From: Hyphomicrobiales bacterium | GTDB lineage: Bacteria; Pseudomonadota; Alphaproteobacteria; Rhizobiales; Xanthobacteraceae | Length of the DNA stretch: 64,000 nucleotides | Assembly: GCA_017305535.1 (NCBI GenBank) | Contig: JAFKKN010000002.1 | Span: 1 to 64,000 of the forward strand | Direction of reading: 5' to 3' | Shown: positions 45,807 through 54,702 of the stretch, one piece after another | Layout: the number at the start of each line of letters is the position of its first letter | Numbering within the stretch: position 1 is the stretch's first letter | The notes under the pieces: generated by a model | The model's input: the letters and a program-made list of their open reading frames with translations, nothing else | The model's database searches: none | Told to the model about the DNA's origin: nothing | Position numbers and translations under genes: made by a program

Positions 45807-48116
45807 TTACTTCGTTATCAGTCTGGGAGCCGCCTCCGCGCCCCAGCTATACTTCAGCGTACCGAGAATGGTGCGGCCCTGGCCCAGCGCGCAATACGGC
45901 AGGCCGGTGAAGCACGACTGCACGTAGTAGCGATCGGTCAGGTTCCTTGCGTTGATCTGTGCCGACAATCCCCTCAGGTCGGGCCGCGTGTAGCCGAAGT
46001 CGTAGCTGATCGCGGCATCGACCACCGTGTAGGCCGGAATGTTAAGGGTGTTGGCGTAGTCGCCGTAGGTGTCGCCGACATAACGCACGCCCGCGCCGAG
46101 CCCGAGGCCGGCCAGCGGGCCATCGTACCAGGTATACTTGCCCCACAGCGAGGCCTGATCGCGCGCGGTGTTGATCATGTCCTTGCCGACGTTGCCGGCG
46201 ATGCTCGCCGTCACCTTCGGATCGAGGTGGCTGTAGCCTGCGACGATTTCGAACTCGCGGGTGATGTTGCCCTTGGCCTCGAACTCGAAACCGCGCACCC
46301 GCATCGCATCGGTCTGGGTGTTGAAGAACGGGTTGGCGGGGTCCGCCGTCAACACGTTGTTCTGCCGGGTGTCGAAGTATGCGGCGGTCAGCATCAGGTT
46401 GGTGCCGAGCGGCTGATACTTGATACCGAACTCGATGTTGTCGCCGGTGGTCGGCTTGAAGGTATTGCCGAGCAGGTCGGCGCCGAGGTTCGGCGTGAAT
46501 GAGGTCGAGTAGGTGACGTAGGGCGACACGCCGTTGTCGAACAAATAGTTCAGACCGACGCGGCCGGTCTGCGCCGAGTCGCTGCGGGAATAATTGCCCG
46601 CCATCGGATAGATGCCGGCGCTGGTGAAGGCGGTGTTCACGACATCCTGACGGCCCGACAACGTCAGCGTCCAGCGATCGAACTTGATCTGATCCTGCAG
46701 GTAGAAGCCGGCCTGGCTCTGGTGATCGTCGCGCTTGATGAACGGCGGCACCAACGAATCCCATGACGGAATCGCCGCGCCATACACCGGATTGAACGCA
46801 TCGATCGGCGGGAAGGCGTAGGTGATGCGGAATTCCGAATTCGCCTTCATGTGGGTGTAGTCGAATCCACCCAGCACCGTATGCGTCACCGGCCCGGTGC
46901 GGAAATCGGCCTGCAACTGATTGTCGAGGGTGAGGTTCTGCGTGCTGGCGCGGACGTAGTCATAGGAGCGCAGCACGAGATTGTTGCCGATCATGCCTTC
47001 CGGGCGGATCGAGTGCAGGTCCTGCGTCGCTTCGGTATAACGGAAGTTCTGGCGGAACTGGACGCTGTTATCGAAACGATGCTCGAACGCGTAGCCGATC
47101 GCCTTTTGCTCCAGCGTGTAGCCGTCGGCGCCCGGTTCGCCGAGATAGGTGCTGCGATTGATGCGACCGAGCGGATTGCCGGAGAACGCCACCTGCCCCG
47201 GCACGTATTGCTGGTAACCCTTGTTGTCGATCTTCTGGTAGTGCGACAGGATCGTGAAGCTGGTGTCGGCATTCGGCCGCCAGGTCAGACTCGGCGCGAT
47301 GAAGATCTTGTTGTCCTGAACGAAGTTGATCTCGGTGTTGCTCTGCCGGAACAACCCGACCAGACGATAGAGCCATTGGCCCGTGGCGTCCGCCGGGCCA
47401 CCGATGTCGAACGCACCCTGATAGCGATCGTAGGAGCCGAATGTGCCCTCGACATTGTAATGCGGCGTTGCCTGCGGCCGCTTGCTGATCATGTTGACGA
47501 TGCCACCCGGATCGCTGGCGCCGTAAAGACCTGACGACGGCCCCTTCAGCACTTCCAGCCGCTCCAGACCGTAGGTCTCGATCTTCGGCGCGGCGAAGGT
47601 GGTGACGTCGGAGGGCAACCGCAACCCGTCGAGGTAACGCGGCGCGTCGAAGCCGCGCACCTTGAAGCTGTCGAAGAACTGATTGGGGCCGAAGCTCGGC
47701 ACCGTGACGCCGGGCGTGTAGCCGAGCGCCTGCGGCACATCCTGCGCGCCCTGCGCCACCATCTGGTCGCGGGTGACGACCGACACCGACTGCGGCGTTT
47801 CGAGGATCGGCGTGTCGGTCTTGCTGCTCGAAATGCTTTGCTTCGCGGAATAACCGACCACCGGGCCGGTGCCGCGCTCGGCGGGAATGCTCGGACCGGA
47901 GCGCGATGCGGTTTGCCGCGATGGTGCGACCTGCGCCGGCTGCGGGCGGGCGCGACGGGTCGATTGCGCGCGACGGGCAGCGCGCTGCTTCGGCGCGGTC
48001 ACCGTCACCGTCGGCAACTCGGACGATTGCGCATACGTTTCATTCGACGCCATCGACAGGACCACCACACTTGCTGCTCCGAGAAGGCCAACCTTGACCC
48101 AACGCGTGCGCGACAT
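45807..48116 (-). CDS. TonB-dependent siderophore receptor (ferrichrome-type, FegA-like)
   Basis: The 769-residue outer membrane receptor has a signal peptide (about 1-29), a TonB box-like PTVTVTAP (about 33-40), a basic Arg/Gln/Pro-rich linker to about 85, the plug domain (about 85-220: TPQSVSVVTRDQM, PGGIVNMISKRP) and a 22-strand barrel ending GRTILGTLKYSW. No N-terminal signalling domain is present, so it is not a trigger of an extracytoplasmic sigma pathway. Plug and barrel resemble hydroxamate receptors such as FhuA/FegA. The ATG at 48116 begins the signal peptide. Upstream lies an array of TTCTAAG half-sites, likely iron control. Confidence 0.93.
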   Translation of the reverse strand: MSRTRWVKVGLLGAASVVVLSMASNETYAQSSELPTVTVTAPKQRAARRAQSTRRARPQPAQVAPSRQTASRSGPSIPAERGTGPVVGYSAKQSISSSKTDTPILETPQSVSVVTRDQMVAQGAQDVPQALGYTPGVTVPSFGPNQFFDSFKVRGFDAPRYLDGLRLPSDVTTFAAPKIETYGLERLEVLKGPSSGLYGASDPGGIVNMISKRPQATPHYNVEGTFGSYDRYQGAFDIGGPADATGQWLYRLVGLFRQSNTEINFVQDNKIFIAPSLTWRPNADTSFTILSHYQKIDNKGYQQYVPGQVAFSGNPLGRINRSTYLGEPGADGYTLEQKAIGYAFEHRFDNSVQFRQNFRYTEATQDLHSIRPEGMIGNNLVLRSYDYVRASTQNLTLDNQLQADFRTGPVTHTVLGGFDYTHMKANSEFRITYAFPPIDAFNPVYGAAIPSWDSLVPPFIKRDDHQSQAGFYLQDQIKFDRWTLTLSGRQDVVNTAFTSAGIYPMAGNYSRSDSAQTGRVGLNYLFDNGVSPYVTYSTSFTPNLGADLLGNTFKPTTGDNIEFGIKYQPLGTNLMLTAAYFDTRQNNVLTADPANPFFNTQTDAMRVRGFEFEAKGNITREFEIVAGYSHLDPKVTASIAGNVGKDMINTARDQASLWGKYTWYDGPLAGLGLGAGVRYVGDTYGDYANTLNIPAYTVVDAAISYDFGYTRPDLRGLSAQINARNLTDRYYVQSCFTGLPYCALGQGRTILGTLKYSWGAEAAPRLITK

Positions 48117-48207
48117 CTTCAAACCCCCGCTCCAATTGGCCACCGTTTTGCCGGTGATGTGTTGGTCCCTCCTTATCACTCTCAAAATGATTGCCATCCC
48201 TTGCGCG

Positions 48208-48338
48208 CTTAGAAGCCATTTAAACGCCGCACATCACCATGCGGTGTTGCCGATGTGTCGCAAAAAGCCCTGCGGTACAGCGGTTTTTTGCATTCTTATT
48301 TGATGCGTTCTAAGAGGGCTTCTAAGAAAAGATCTAAG
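48208..48338. promoter_or_regulatory. Cluster of TTCTAAG half-sites (iron-response-like) upstream of the TonB receptor
   Basis: CTTAGAAGCC (48208-48217) is the exact complement of GGCTTCTAAG (48317-48326); further copies are TTCTAAG (48308-48314) and TCTAAG (48333-48338). TTCTAA is the half-site of the Irr iron control element of alphaproteobacteria. The arrangement is not a textbook palindrome, so Irr control is an inference. Confidence 0.5.
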
Positions 48339-48347
48339 AAGAATTCC

Positions 48348-48449
48348 AAGCGTTGCTCTGACAACGCTTGAAGATGGAGACGACTTTCAGTCCTCCTCAT
48401 CGCAACTGTGAGGACTCATCAACGTCAGCACGTGACCTGCGTGCTGACG
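48348..48449. repeat. Three consecutive perfect hairpins
   Basis: AAGCGTTG/CAACGCTT (48348-48369, 8 bp), AGTCCTC/GAGGACT (48389-48416, 7 bp) and CGTCAGCACG/CGTGCTGACG (48423-48449, 10 bp, loop TGACCTG) follow one another within about 100 bases. None has a T-tract on either side long enough for a classic terminator. Confidence 0.75.
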
Positions 48450-48477
48450 GAATCTATCGCACCAACTTGAGTATCTC

Positions 48478-48560
48478 CGTCATTGCGAACGAGGCGAAGC
48501 AATCCAGAAGCCATAAAACAGGGACGGGATTTCTTCGCGGCTGCGCTCATCGCAATGACG
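48478..48560. repeat. Dispersed palindromic repeat, family A (copy 5)
   Basis: CGTCATTGCGAACGAGGCGAAG with CAATCCAG at left; the right inner arm is altered (GGGATTTCTTCG) but the outer arm CGCAATGACG is intact. Confidence 0.85.
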
Positions 48561-48587
48561 GCTGTTTGCAGCCATCAACCTCTCATC

Positions 48588-48618
48588 CGTCATGGCCGGA
48601 ATAAATCCGGCCATGACG
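48588..48618. repeat. Perfect palindrome, family E
   Basis: CGTCATGGCCGGA-ATAAA-TCCGGCCATGACG is a perfect 13-bp stem with a 5-base loop, a dispersed element type of this lineage (compare 26446-26469). It may terminate transcription from the phosphatase gene. Confidence 0.85.
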
Positions 48619-48709
48619 AGGTCGATACGAAAATGACTTAATTTCGTCCGCAGAATATTGAGTTGAATTCCGACGACAAAGCGTCGCCTCAACTTCACTT
48701 CATCAGGCC

Positions 48710-49177
48710 CTACAATCCCACGCCACCGCCGCGGGCGAAACGTTTGCGGATGCGCAGCGATAGTCCGTCGCAGACGTCGCGATAGGCCTGCATGCGCTGG
48801 TCGCGGCTGCCTTCCGCCAGCGTCGGATCCTGCGTCGGCCAGTATTCGACCTCGATGGCATGGGTGCGGGTCAATTCCAGTGCCTTGTGATGCGCCTGCG
48901 GCGACAGCGTGATGATGAGGTCGAAGTTAAGGCCTTCCCAATCCTCGAGGTCCTCGAACGTCATCGGCCGATGCCGCGAGATGTCCTGGCCCAGCTCCGC
49001 CATCGTCGCGACGGCGAACGGATCGAGTTCGCCCTTTCGCGCGCCGGCCGAACGGACGTAAAGCGTCTTTGGAAACATCTGCTGCAACAGGCTCGCCGCC
49101 ATCGGCGAGCGGACAGCATTCATCGTGCATGCGAACAGCACGGCTTGTGGATGGCGGACGCGCGGCGGCGCCTCCAT
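48710..49177 (-). CDS. Low-molecular-weight protein tyrosine phosphatase family protein
   Basis: This 155-residue LMW-PTP/arsenate-reductase-like enzyme has the phosphate loop C17-x5-R23 in FACTMNAVRS and an acidic DP loop in YWPTQDPT near 120. The substrate may be phosphotyrosine protein, or it may be an arsenate reductase-like variant. It is the last gene of the murA-DUF2948-hisD-UPF0262-phosphatase run, 45 bases after UPF0262. In related genomes infA follows here; in this window it does not. Confidence 0.9.
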   Translation of the reverse strand: MEAPPRVRHPQAVLFACTMNAVRSPMAASLLQQMFPKTLYVRSAGARKGELDPFAVATMAELGQDISRHRPMTFEDLEDWEGLNFDLIITLSPQAHHKALELTRTHAIEVEYWPTQDPTLAEGSRDQRMQAYRDVCDGLSLRIRKRFARGGGVGL

Positions 49178-49221
49178 CGATTACCGCCGCCATTCGCTGG
49201 CGCGTCGTGCACCACCGTGGA

Positions 49222-49722
49222 TCATTTCTCGCCCTTCCAGTGCAGCACGCAGATCAGGGTGAACAGACGGCGAGCGGTTTCGAAATCGACCCGCACCTTC
49301 CCGTCGAGCCGCTCCATCAGCGCGCGCGAGCCTTCGTCGTGAATGCCGCGCCGCCCCATGTCGATGGCCTCGATCTTGTCCGGCGTCGCGGTACGGATGG
49401 CGTGATAGTAGCTGTCGCAGATCATGAAGTAGTCTTTGACGACGCGGCGAAACGGCGTCAGCGACAACAGATGCGCCACCACCGGCGTACCGTCTTCGCG
49501 GCGGATGTCGAACATCAGGCGATTGCCGGTGATGCCGAGATGCAGCGCGAACGGGCCATCGTCGGCGCCATTCGGGGCAAACAGGTTCTGCTCGATCAGA
49601 TCGTAGATGGCGATGGCGCGTTCGTGCTCGATGTCCGGCCCGGAACGGCCGATCGAGTCCTCGTCGAGGGTGACCGCGACGATGCGGTTGCGGGAGTCAT
49701 CCTCTGAGGCTTTCTTGCTCAT
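49222..49722 (-). CDS. UPF0262 family protein
   Basis: The 166-residue protein matches the alphaproteobacterial UPF0262 family: [83 protein letters not shown] and the C-terminal FTLICVLHW. Function unknown. The ATG overlaps the hisD stop (ATGA), a conserved arrangement. The in-frame extension to 49830 lies within hisD and is not used. Confidence 0.95.
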   Translation of the reverse strand: MSKKASEDDSRNRIVAVTLDEDSIGRSGPDIEHERAIAIYDLIEQNLFAPNGADDGPFALHLGITGNRLMFDIRREDGTPVVAHLLSLTPFRRVVKDYFMICDSYYHAIRTATPDKIEAIDMGRRGIHDEGSRALMERLDGKVRVDFETARRLFTLICVLHWKGEK

Positions 49723-51017
49723 GGCAAATTGAGACGCCGTCCAATCGAGCGCGAATGGGCGTCCAGCCCCTCCGCATTGCCAAGGGTCATGGCCGCCGGC
49801 CCCAGCGCGCGCAACTGATCGGGCCCACATCGCAGGATCGACGTTCGCTTCATGAAGTCAAGCACGCCGAGCCCGGACGAGAACCGCGCCGAGCGCGCGG
49901 TCGGCAGAACGTGGTTGGACCCGCCGACATAATCACCGATCGCTTCCGGCGTATGCGGTCCGAGGAACAGCGCGCCCGCGTTGCGGATCTTGGCCGCCAG
50001 CGCATCCGGATCGGCGGTCATGATTTCCAGGTGTTCGGCGGCGATGGCATCCGCGAGCTTCGCGGCTTCGTCCAATGACTGCACTCGGATGACCGCGCCG
50101 AAATCGTTCCACGACGCCCGCGCGATCGCCTCGCGCGGCAAGGTGGCAAGCTGCGACTCCACCGCGCGCTCGACATCGCGGGCGAGATCGTCATCGTCGG
50201 TGATCAGAATCGACTGTGAGTCCTCGCCGTGCTCGGCCTGCGCCAGAAGGTCGGCGGCGATCCAGTCGGCATTGCCGGTCTTGTCAGCGATCACAAGTAT
50301 CTCGGAGGGGCCGGCGATCATGTCGATGCCGACCTTGCCGAACACCAGCCGCTTGGCCGCGGCGACATAGGCATTGCCCGGCCCGACGATCTTCGCCACC
50401 GGAGCAATGGTCGCTGTGCCGTAGGCCAGCGCGGCAATCGCCTGCGCGCCGCCGACCCGGTAGATTTCCGAGACGCCGGCGAGCCGCGCCGCCGCCAGCA
50501 CCAGCGGGTTGAGGATTTTGCCGTCCGGTGTCGGCACGACCATGACCACGCGCGGAACGCCGGCCACCACGGCGGGCACCACATTCATCAGCACCGATGA
50601 GGGATAGGCAGCAGTGCCGCCCGGCACATACAGACCGACTGCCTCGACCGCGCTCCAGCGCCAGCCGAGTTCGACGCCCTGCGGATCGATGAACCGCTCG
50701 TCCTTCGGCATCTGCCGCCGGTGGAACGCCTCGATGCGGTCGCGCGCGAACGCCAGCGCGTCGAGCGTCGCGACGTCACACGCCTTGACCGCCTCGTCGA
50801 TCTCGCCCGGCGTGAAGCGCAGACCGCCGGCATCGACGGCGAAGCGGTCGAACTTGCGGGTCGCCTCGATGACGGCGGCATCGCCGCGCAAGCGCACGTC
50901 ATCGATGACGGCACGCACCACGGCCTCGACATCGGCCGACGCCTCGCGTTTGCTGGCGAGAAAGGCCGTAAATTGCGCGGCGAAATCAGAGTTGCGGCTA
51001 TCGATGCGGATCGGCAT
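49719..51017 (-). CDS. hisD: Histidinol dehydrogenase
   Basis: The 432-residue zinc enzyme performs the last two oxidations of histidine synthesis. Conserved blocks: [22 protein letters not shown] near 130, IMNPGNAYV-like [15 protein letters not shown] near 210, [14 protein letters not shown] near 235, and AEHLEIMT with the catalytic region near 330, ending with HSRSIGRRL. Length matches the family. ATG at 51017. It overlaps UPF0262 by four bases and follows DUF2948 by about 100 bases. Confidence 0.97.
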   Translation of the reverse strand: MPIRIDSRNSDFAAQFTAFLASKREASADVEAVVRAVIDDVRLRGDAAVIEATRKFDRFAVDAGGLRFTPGEIDEAVKACDVATLDALAFARDRIEAFHRRQMPKDERFIDPQGVELGWRWSAVEAVGLYVPGGTAAYPSSVLMNVVPAVVAGVPRVVMVVPTPDGKILNPLVLAAARLAGVSEIYRVGGAQAIAALAYGTATIAPVAKIVGPGNAYVAAAKRLVFGKVGIDMIAGPSEILVIADKTGNADWIAADLLAQAEHGEDSQSILITDDDDLARDVERAVESQLATLPREAIARASWNDFGAVIRVQSLDEAAKLADAIAAEHLEIMTADPDALAAKIRNAGALFLGPHTPEAIGDYVGGSNHVLPTARSARFSSGLGVLDFMKRTSILRCGPDQLRALGPAAMTLGNAEGLDAHSRSIGRRLNLP

Positions 51018-51119
51018 GGCAGGTTTCCAGCATCCTTTTCACGAAGGACGACACCCTGCTCAATGACGCGGCCGCAAATCGCCGTCAACCCTTTGTTTTC
51101 ACGGATTAAGTCAAGGCGC

Positions 51120-51521
51120 TCAGGCGTCATCCGCGACAAGGTCGGCGAGTTCGCATTCGAGGCACTCGACCTCGAGCCGCAGCGCCGCGCCGCCGGCGAA
51201 CATCAATACCGCCGTGCCGCCCGGCGGCGTCGCCGGATAAAACTCGATGCCGAGCAGATCGAACGCGACATGGGGCGCGTCAAGATCGATGTTGCGCGAC
51301 TGGCACGACAGCACCCGATCGAATCGCAACGCCGAGACCAGCCGGCGCGGCGACGTCTCGCCGTTCAGCGTCTGCTCCCAATCGAGCCGGCGCATTCCAA
51401 CGACGAGTCTTTTATCGCCTTGACGCCAGAGGATATCGGCGGCCGTGACCGACGCCTCCTGCACATGCGCCGAGATCACCGCGAGATCGTCCTGATCGAG
51501 TGCGATGAGACGCGCCGCCAT
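51120..51521 (-). CDS. DUF2948 family protein
   Basis: This 133-residue member of an alphaproteobacterial family of unknown function always neighbours murA and hisD. Recognised by LIALDQDDLAVISAHVQEASVTAADILW at the start and the acidic C-terminus ALRLEVECLECELADLVADDA. The ATG at 51521 is seven bases after the murA stop. The longer frame to 51596 overlaps murA. Confidence 0.92.
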   Translation of the reverse strand: MAARLIALDQDDLAVISAHVQEASVTAADILWRQGDKRLVVGMRRLDWEQTLNGETSPRRLVSALRFDRVLSCQSRNIDLDAPHVAFDLLGIEFYPATPPGGTAVLMFAGGAALRLEVECLECELADLVADDA

Positions 51522-51528
51522 AATGCGA

Positions 51529-52818
51529 TCAGCCGCTGATGCGTTCGATCGTCGCGCCGCAGGCCGACAGCTTGTCTTCCAGACGCTCGAAGCCACGATC
51601 GAGGTGATAGACGCGGTTCACCATGGTCTCGCCTTCGGCAACAAGCCCGGCGATCACCAGCGACACTGATGCGCGCAGATCGGTTGCCATCACCGGCGCA
51701 CCGCGCAGCTTCTTCATGCCTTCGACGACCGCGGTTTCGCCATCGAGATGAATCCGCGCGCCGAACCGCGCCAGTTCCTGCACATGCATGAAGCGGTTCT
51801 CGAAGATCGTCTCGGTGATGCGCGAATTACCGTCGGCGCGGGTCATCAGCGCCATCAACTGCGCTTGCAAATCAGTCGGAAAACCGGGGAACGGTGCGGT
51901 TTCCACGCTCACCGCCTTGATACCGGCACCGTTGCGCGTGACGCGAATGCCGTCATTGTTGACGGTGATGTTGGCGCCGGCCTGCGCCAACACGTCGAGC
52001 GCGGCCTGCAACAATTCCGGCCGCGCGCCACTGAGCTGCACATCGCCGCCGGTCATCGCCACCGCCATCGCATAGGTGCCGGTCTCGATGCGATCCGGCA
52101 GCACGGTGTGCCGCGCGCCGTTCAATTTGGCGACGCCTTCGATGGTGATGCGCGGCGTGCCCGCGCCGGAGATGCGCGCGCCCATCTTGTTCAAACAGTC
52201 GGCGACGTCGAGAACTTCCGGCTCGCAGGCCGCGTTGGTGATGACCGTCGTGCCCTTGGCTAGCGTCGCCGCCATCAGCGCGACATGGGTGCCGCTCACC
52301 GTGACTTTGGCAAAATCGATCTCAGCGCCCTTCAGGCCGCCCGGCGCCTTCGCGATCACATAGCCACCGTCGATGGCGATCTCCGCACCGAGTTTCTCCA
52401 GCGCCATGATAAGCAGGTCGACCGGACGCGTGCCGATGGCGCAACCACCCGGCAGCGACACCTTGGCCTCGTGCATTCGCGCCAGCAGCGGCGCGATCAC
52501 CCAGAACGAGGCGCGCATCTTCGACACCAGTTCGTACGGCGCGGTGGTGTCGATAATATTTGCCGCCGAGATATGCAGCGTTTGACCTTGATACTCACGA
52601 TCGCCGGGCCGCTTGCCGGCCGCCATGATGTCGACGCCGTGATTACCGAGAATCCGCTGCAACTGCGCAACGTCGGCGAGACGCGGAACATTGTCGAGGA
52701 TCAGCGTCTGATCTGTCAGCAGGCTCGCGATCATCAAGGGCAGCGCGGCGTTCTTCGCGCCGGAGATCGGAATGGTGCCATTGAGCTTATTGCCGCCGAC
52801 GATACGAATCCGATCCAT
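51529..52818 (-). CDS. murA: UDP-N-acetylglucosamine 1-carboxyvinyltransferase
   Basis: This 429-residue EPSP-synthase-fold enzyme makes the first committed peptidoglycan precursor from UDP-GlcNAc and phosphoenolpyruvate. K22 in SGAKNAALP and the catalytic C126 in [13 protein letters not shown] are present, the latter predicting fosfomycin sensitivity of the enzyme. Domain order and length are standard. The ATG at 52818 ([12 protein letters not shown]) is chosen over 52845. It heads the murA-DUF2948-hisD cluster. Confidence 0.98.
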   Translation of the reverse strand: MDRIRIVGGNKLNGTIPISGAKNAALPLMIASLLTDQTLILDNVPRLADVAQLQRILGNHGVDIMAAGKRPGDREYQGQTLHISAANIIDTTAPYELVSKMRASFWVIAPLLARMHEAKVSLPGGCAIGTRPVDLLIMALEKLGAEIAIDGGYVIAKAPGGLKGAEIDFAKVTVSGTHVALMAATLAKGTTVITNAACEPEVLDVADCLNKMGARISGAGTPRITIEGVAKLNGARHTVLPDRIETGTYAMAVAMTGGDVQLSGARPELLQAALDVLAQAGANITVNNDGIRVTRNGAGIKAVSVETAPFPGFPTDLQAQLMALMTRADGNSRITETIFENRFMHVQELARFGARIHLDGETAVVEGMKKLRGAPVMATDLRASVSLVIAGLVAEGETMVNRVYHLDRGFERLEDKLSACGATIERISG

Positions 52819-52955
52819 GCCCAGTCCCGTTGTTGCTACGCACAAATTGTTTAGGCGAAGCCGCGCCCCATTGCAAAATCTTCCGCAGAAGTTCCAATCT
52901 TTGCGGCGATTTGATGGGCTATCGACAAATCAGGGCATTCTCGCGCCGATAGCTG

Positions 52956-53630
52956 CTAAAGCCGGTTGATATCCTCGCTTTCCAGCACCGGCTTCGGATA
53001 GCCGTGACGCGCCACCGCCAGCATGGCCTGACCGACCTGCTCGGTGGTCGTCATGTACCTGGGCGCGACCTTGTTCAGGACGGTGAGAAGCGGAGCGGCC
53101 ACCACATAAGCGGCCTGATACCACACCGTCTTCGATCGGATGCCATGCAGCGGCTGGATGCCGGCCGGACGGAACATATACGCCGCCTTGAACGGCAGCT
53201 TGAGTAGATCGTTTTCGGTCTTGCCCTTGATGCGGGCCCACATCACCGACCCGCGCTCGGTGCTGTCGGTGCCGCGTCCGGTGACATAAACAAATATCAT
53301 CTGCGGATTGAGTTTCGCGAGCGTGGCCGCGGCCGCCATGGTGATGTCGTAGGTGAGATGACGATAGCGCTCTTCGGTCAATCCGACTGAAGTGACACCG
53401 AGGCAAAAAAAGCAGGCGTCATAGCCAGACAGTCTGGATTCGATGGCGGAGAAATCCAGAAAGTTGTCGTGACACAGTTCCTGGAGCTTGGCGTTGCGCT
53501 GACCGGTCGCGCTGCGGCCGACGGCGAGAACGTGCTCGACATCGGGATCGAGCAGACATTCGCGCAGCACGCCCTGCCCCACCATTCCGGTCGCGCCGAA
53601 CAGAATGACTTTCAGTTTGTGGTCACTCAC
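52956..53630 (-). CDS. NAD(P)H-binding protein (NAD-dependent epimerase-like)
   Basis: The 224-residue Rossmann-fold protein of the atypical SDR type has the start LKVILFGATGMVGQGVLRECL (GxxGxxG) and a short C-terminus; YVTGRGTDS and FRPAGIQPL follow. The catalytic YxxxK motif is not obvious, so it may be a regulator or reductase of unknown substrate. The GTG start at 53630 overlaps the stop of the small upstream gene (GTGA), so the two are coupled. Confidence 0.85.
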   Translation of the reverse strand: MSDHKLKVILFGATGMVGQGVLRECLLDPDVEHVLAVGRSATGQRNAKLQELCHDNFLDFSAIESRLSGYDACFFCLGVTSVGLTEERYRHLTYDITMAAAATLAKLNPQMIFVYVTGRGTDSTERGSVMWARIKGKTENDLLKLPFKAAYMFRPAGIQPLHGIRSKTVWYQAAYVVAAPLLTVLNKVAPRYMTTTEQVGQAMLAVARHGYPKPVLESEDINRL

Positions 53631-53827
53631 GCGTCGAGACCTTTCCGGATCGCGCCGGCATCCGCGTCCGGAGATTCGCCGGACTTGGCCGCGTCCTGAT
53701 TGCGCCCGCGCACCTGCGCCTTGCGGCGTTTGAGGTTTTCACGCAGCGCCAGTTTCAAGCGGTCCTTGCGCTGGTCCTGAGCCCGGCTGCCGGAGCGAGA
53801 TTTACTGGCATCTGATTGGTCTGACAT
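53627..53827 (-). CDS. Small basic hypothetical protein
   Basis: The 66-residue protein is very rich in Arg, Lys, Ser and Asp, with a helical core (RKDRLKLALRENLKRRKAQVRGR), probably a nucleic-acid-binding or disordered protein. The family is not recognised. ATG at 53827; the frame is open to 54118 but the upstream part overlaps the divergent NTF2-like gene. It overlaps the next gene by four bases. Confidence 0.7.
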   Translation of the reverse strand: MSDQSDASKSRSGSRAQDQRKDRLKLALRENLKRRKAQVRGRNQDAAKSGESPDADAGAIRKGLDA

Positions 53828-53952
53828 GAGTGACGGTCTTTGGCGGGGCTCTGATGATCTGCTCGGATATGCCGCAGCGATTCGATCACGTATGCTGCCT
53901 CCGATCTTAGCGACTGTGACCGCGACCGAAAACTGTTCTGGAGACATAAGAT

Positions 53953-54396
53953 ATGCCTTCCTCGTCCTCGCTGGCGGACCTGCCGCGCCAAACCATTGCC
54001 AACTGGCACCGTTTCGTTGCGACCGGCGATCAGACGCTGCTGTCGTCGCTGCTGGCGGAAGACGTGGTGTTTCGTTCTCCAGCCGTCCACGCGCCGATTC
54101 CCGGTCGGCCAGCAACACTTTTGGTCCTGACCAATGTGGTGCAGATCTTCGAGAATTTCCGCTACGAGCGCGAATTCGCCTCCGGAAGTCACGATGCAGG
54201 GCTCGAATTCGCTGCCAACGTCGGCAAATTCGAGCTGAAAGGCATCGATCTCATCAAATTCAATGCCGAGGGGAAAATGGTCGATTTCGAGGTCATGATC
54301 CGCCCGCTGAAGGCCTTACAGGCCGTCGCCGAAGCCATGGGGAACCGAATCGGCCCGCAATTGATGGCGTTGAAGTCGGCGGCTGCGGTCCGCTGA
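53953..54396 (+). CDS. NTF2-like (SnoaL-type) protein
   Basis: The 147-residue alpha+beta-barrel protein starts with a helical region (RQTIANWHRFVATGDQTLLSSLLAEDVVFRSPA, the NTF2-like helix-loop-strand pattern) and ends with the long strands YEREFASGSHDAGLEF and FELKGIDLIKFNAEGKMVDFEVMIRPLKAL. It may be an enzyme of the SnoaL type or a ligand-binding protein; no catalytic residues can be assigned. Divergent from the small basic gene, tRNA-Thr follows. Confidence 0.8.
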   Translation: MPSSSSLADLPRQTIANWHRFVATGDQTLLSSLLAEDVVFRSPAVHAPIPGRPATLLVLTNVVQIFENFRYEREFASGSHDAGLEFAANVGKFELKGIDLIKFNAEGKMVDFEVMIRPLKALQAVAEAMGNRIGPQLMALKSAAAVR

Positions 54397-54515
54397 CCGT
54401 AAATTTTCCCCGACGATGCGGATTTCCCGCGTCCGCGCTTGCACCTCGGTAAGCCTTGTGGCAAGGATCGGCCGCCTCGGCGCGGCCCTTGCGGGCTGGG
54501 CCTGATGTGGCGTTT

Positions 54516-54590
54516 GCTGCCGTAGCTCAGTGGTAGAGCACTTCATTGGTAATGAAGAGGTCGACAGTTCAATCCTGTCTGGCAGCACCA
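54516..54590 (+). tRNA. tRNA-Thr (GGT)
   Basis: This 75-base tRNA has acceptor GCTGCCG/TGGCAGC, D-arm GCTCAGTGGTAGAGC, anticodon loop with GGT, T-arm AGTTCAATCCT and an encoded CCA. An apparent protein frame on the opposite strand is a false prediction. Confidence 0.98.
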
Positions 54591-54702
54591 CCCCGCTTTG
54601 ACGCGGTCCCCTCCTTCAGTCTTGTCTCACGGTCAGTTGTAATGACTGGGCAATTTCGCCCGGCGGCGGTAGTCTCCCGGCGTCAGAATAGCGGAGCCGC
54701 AC

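Larger units (their letters stand above)
48117..48709. other. Long non-coding region upstream of the TonB receptor
   Basis: This 593-base region carries no supported gene. It contains TTCTAAG half-sites (48208-48338), three perfect hairpins in a row (48348-48449), one family A repeat (48478-48560) and one family E palindrome (48588-48618). The left part should hold the receptor promoter. Confidence 0.75.

Noticed and set aside
8413-48618. Possibility that the recurrent palindromes form a CRISPR array
   Set aside because: Copies are kilobases apart, are palindromic with variable inner length, and no cas genes are present.
54316-54591. Protein frame opposite tRNA-Thr
   Set aside because: Also a typical false prediction from an antisense tRNA.
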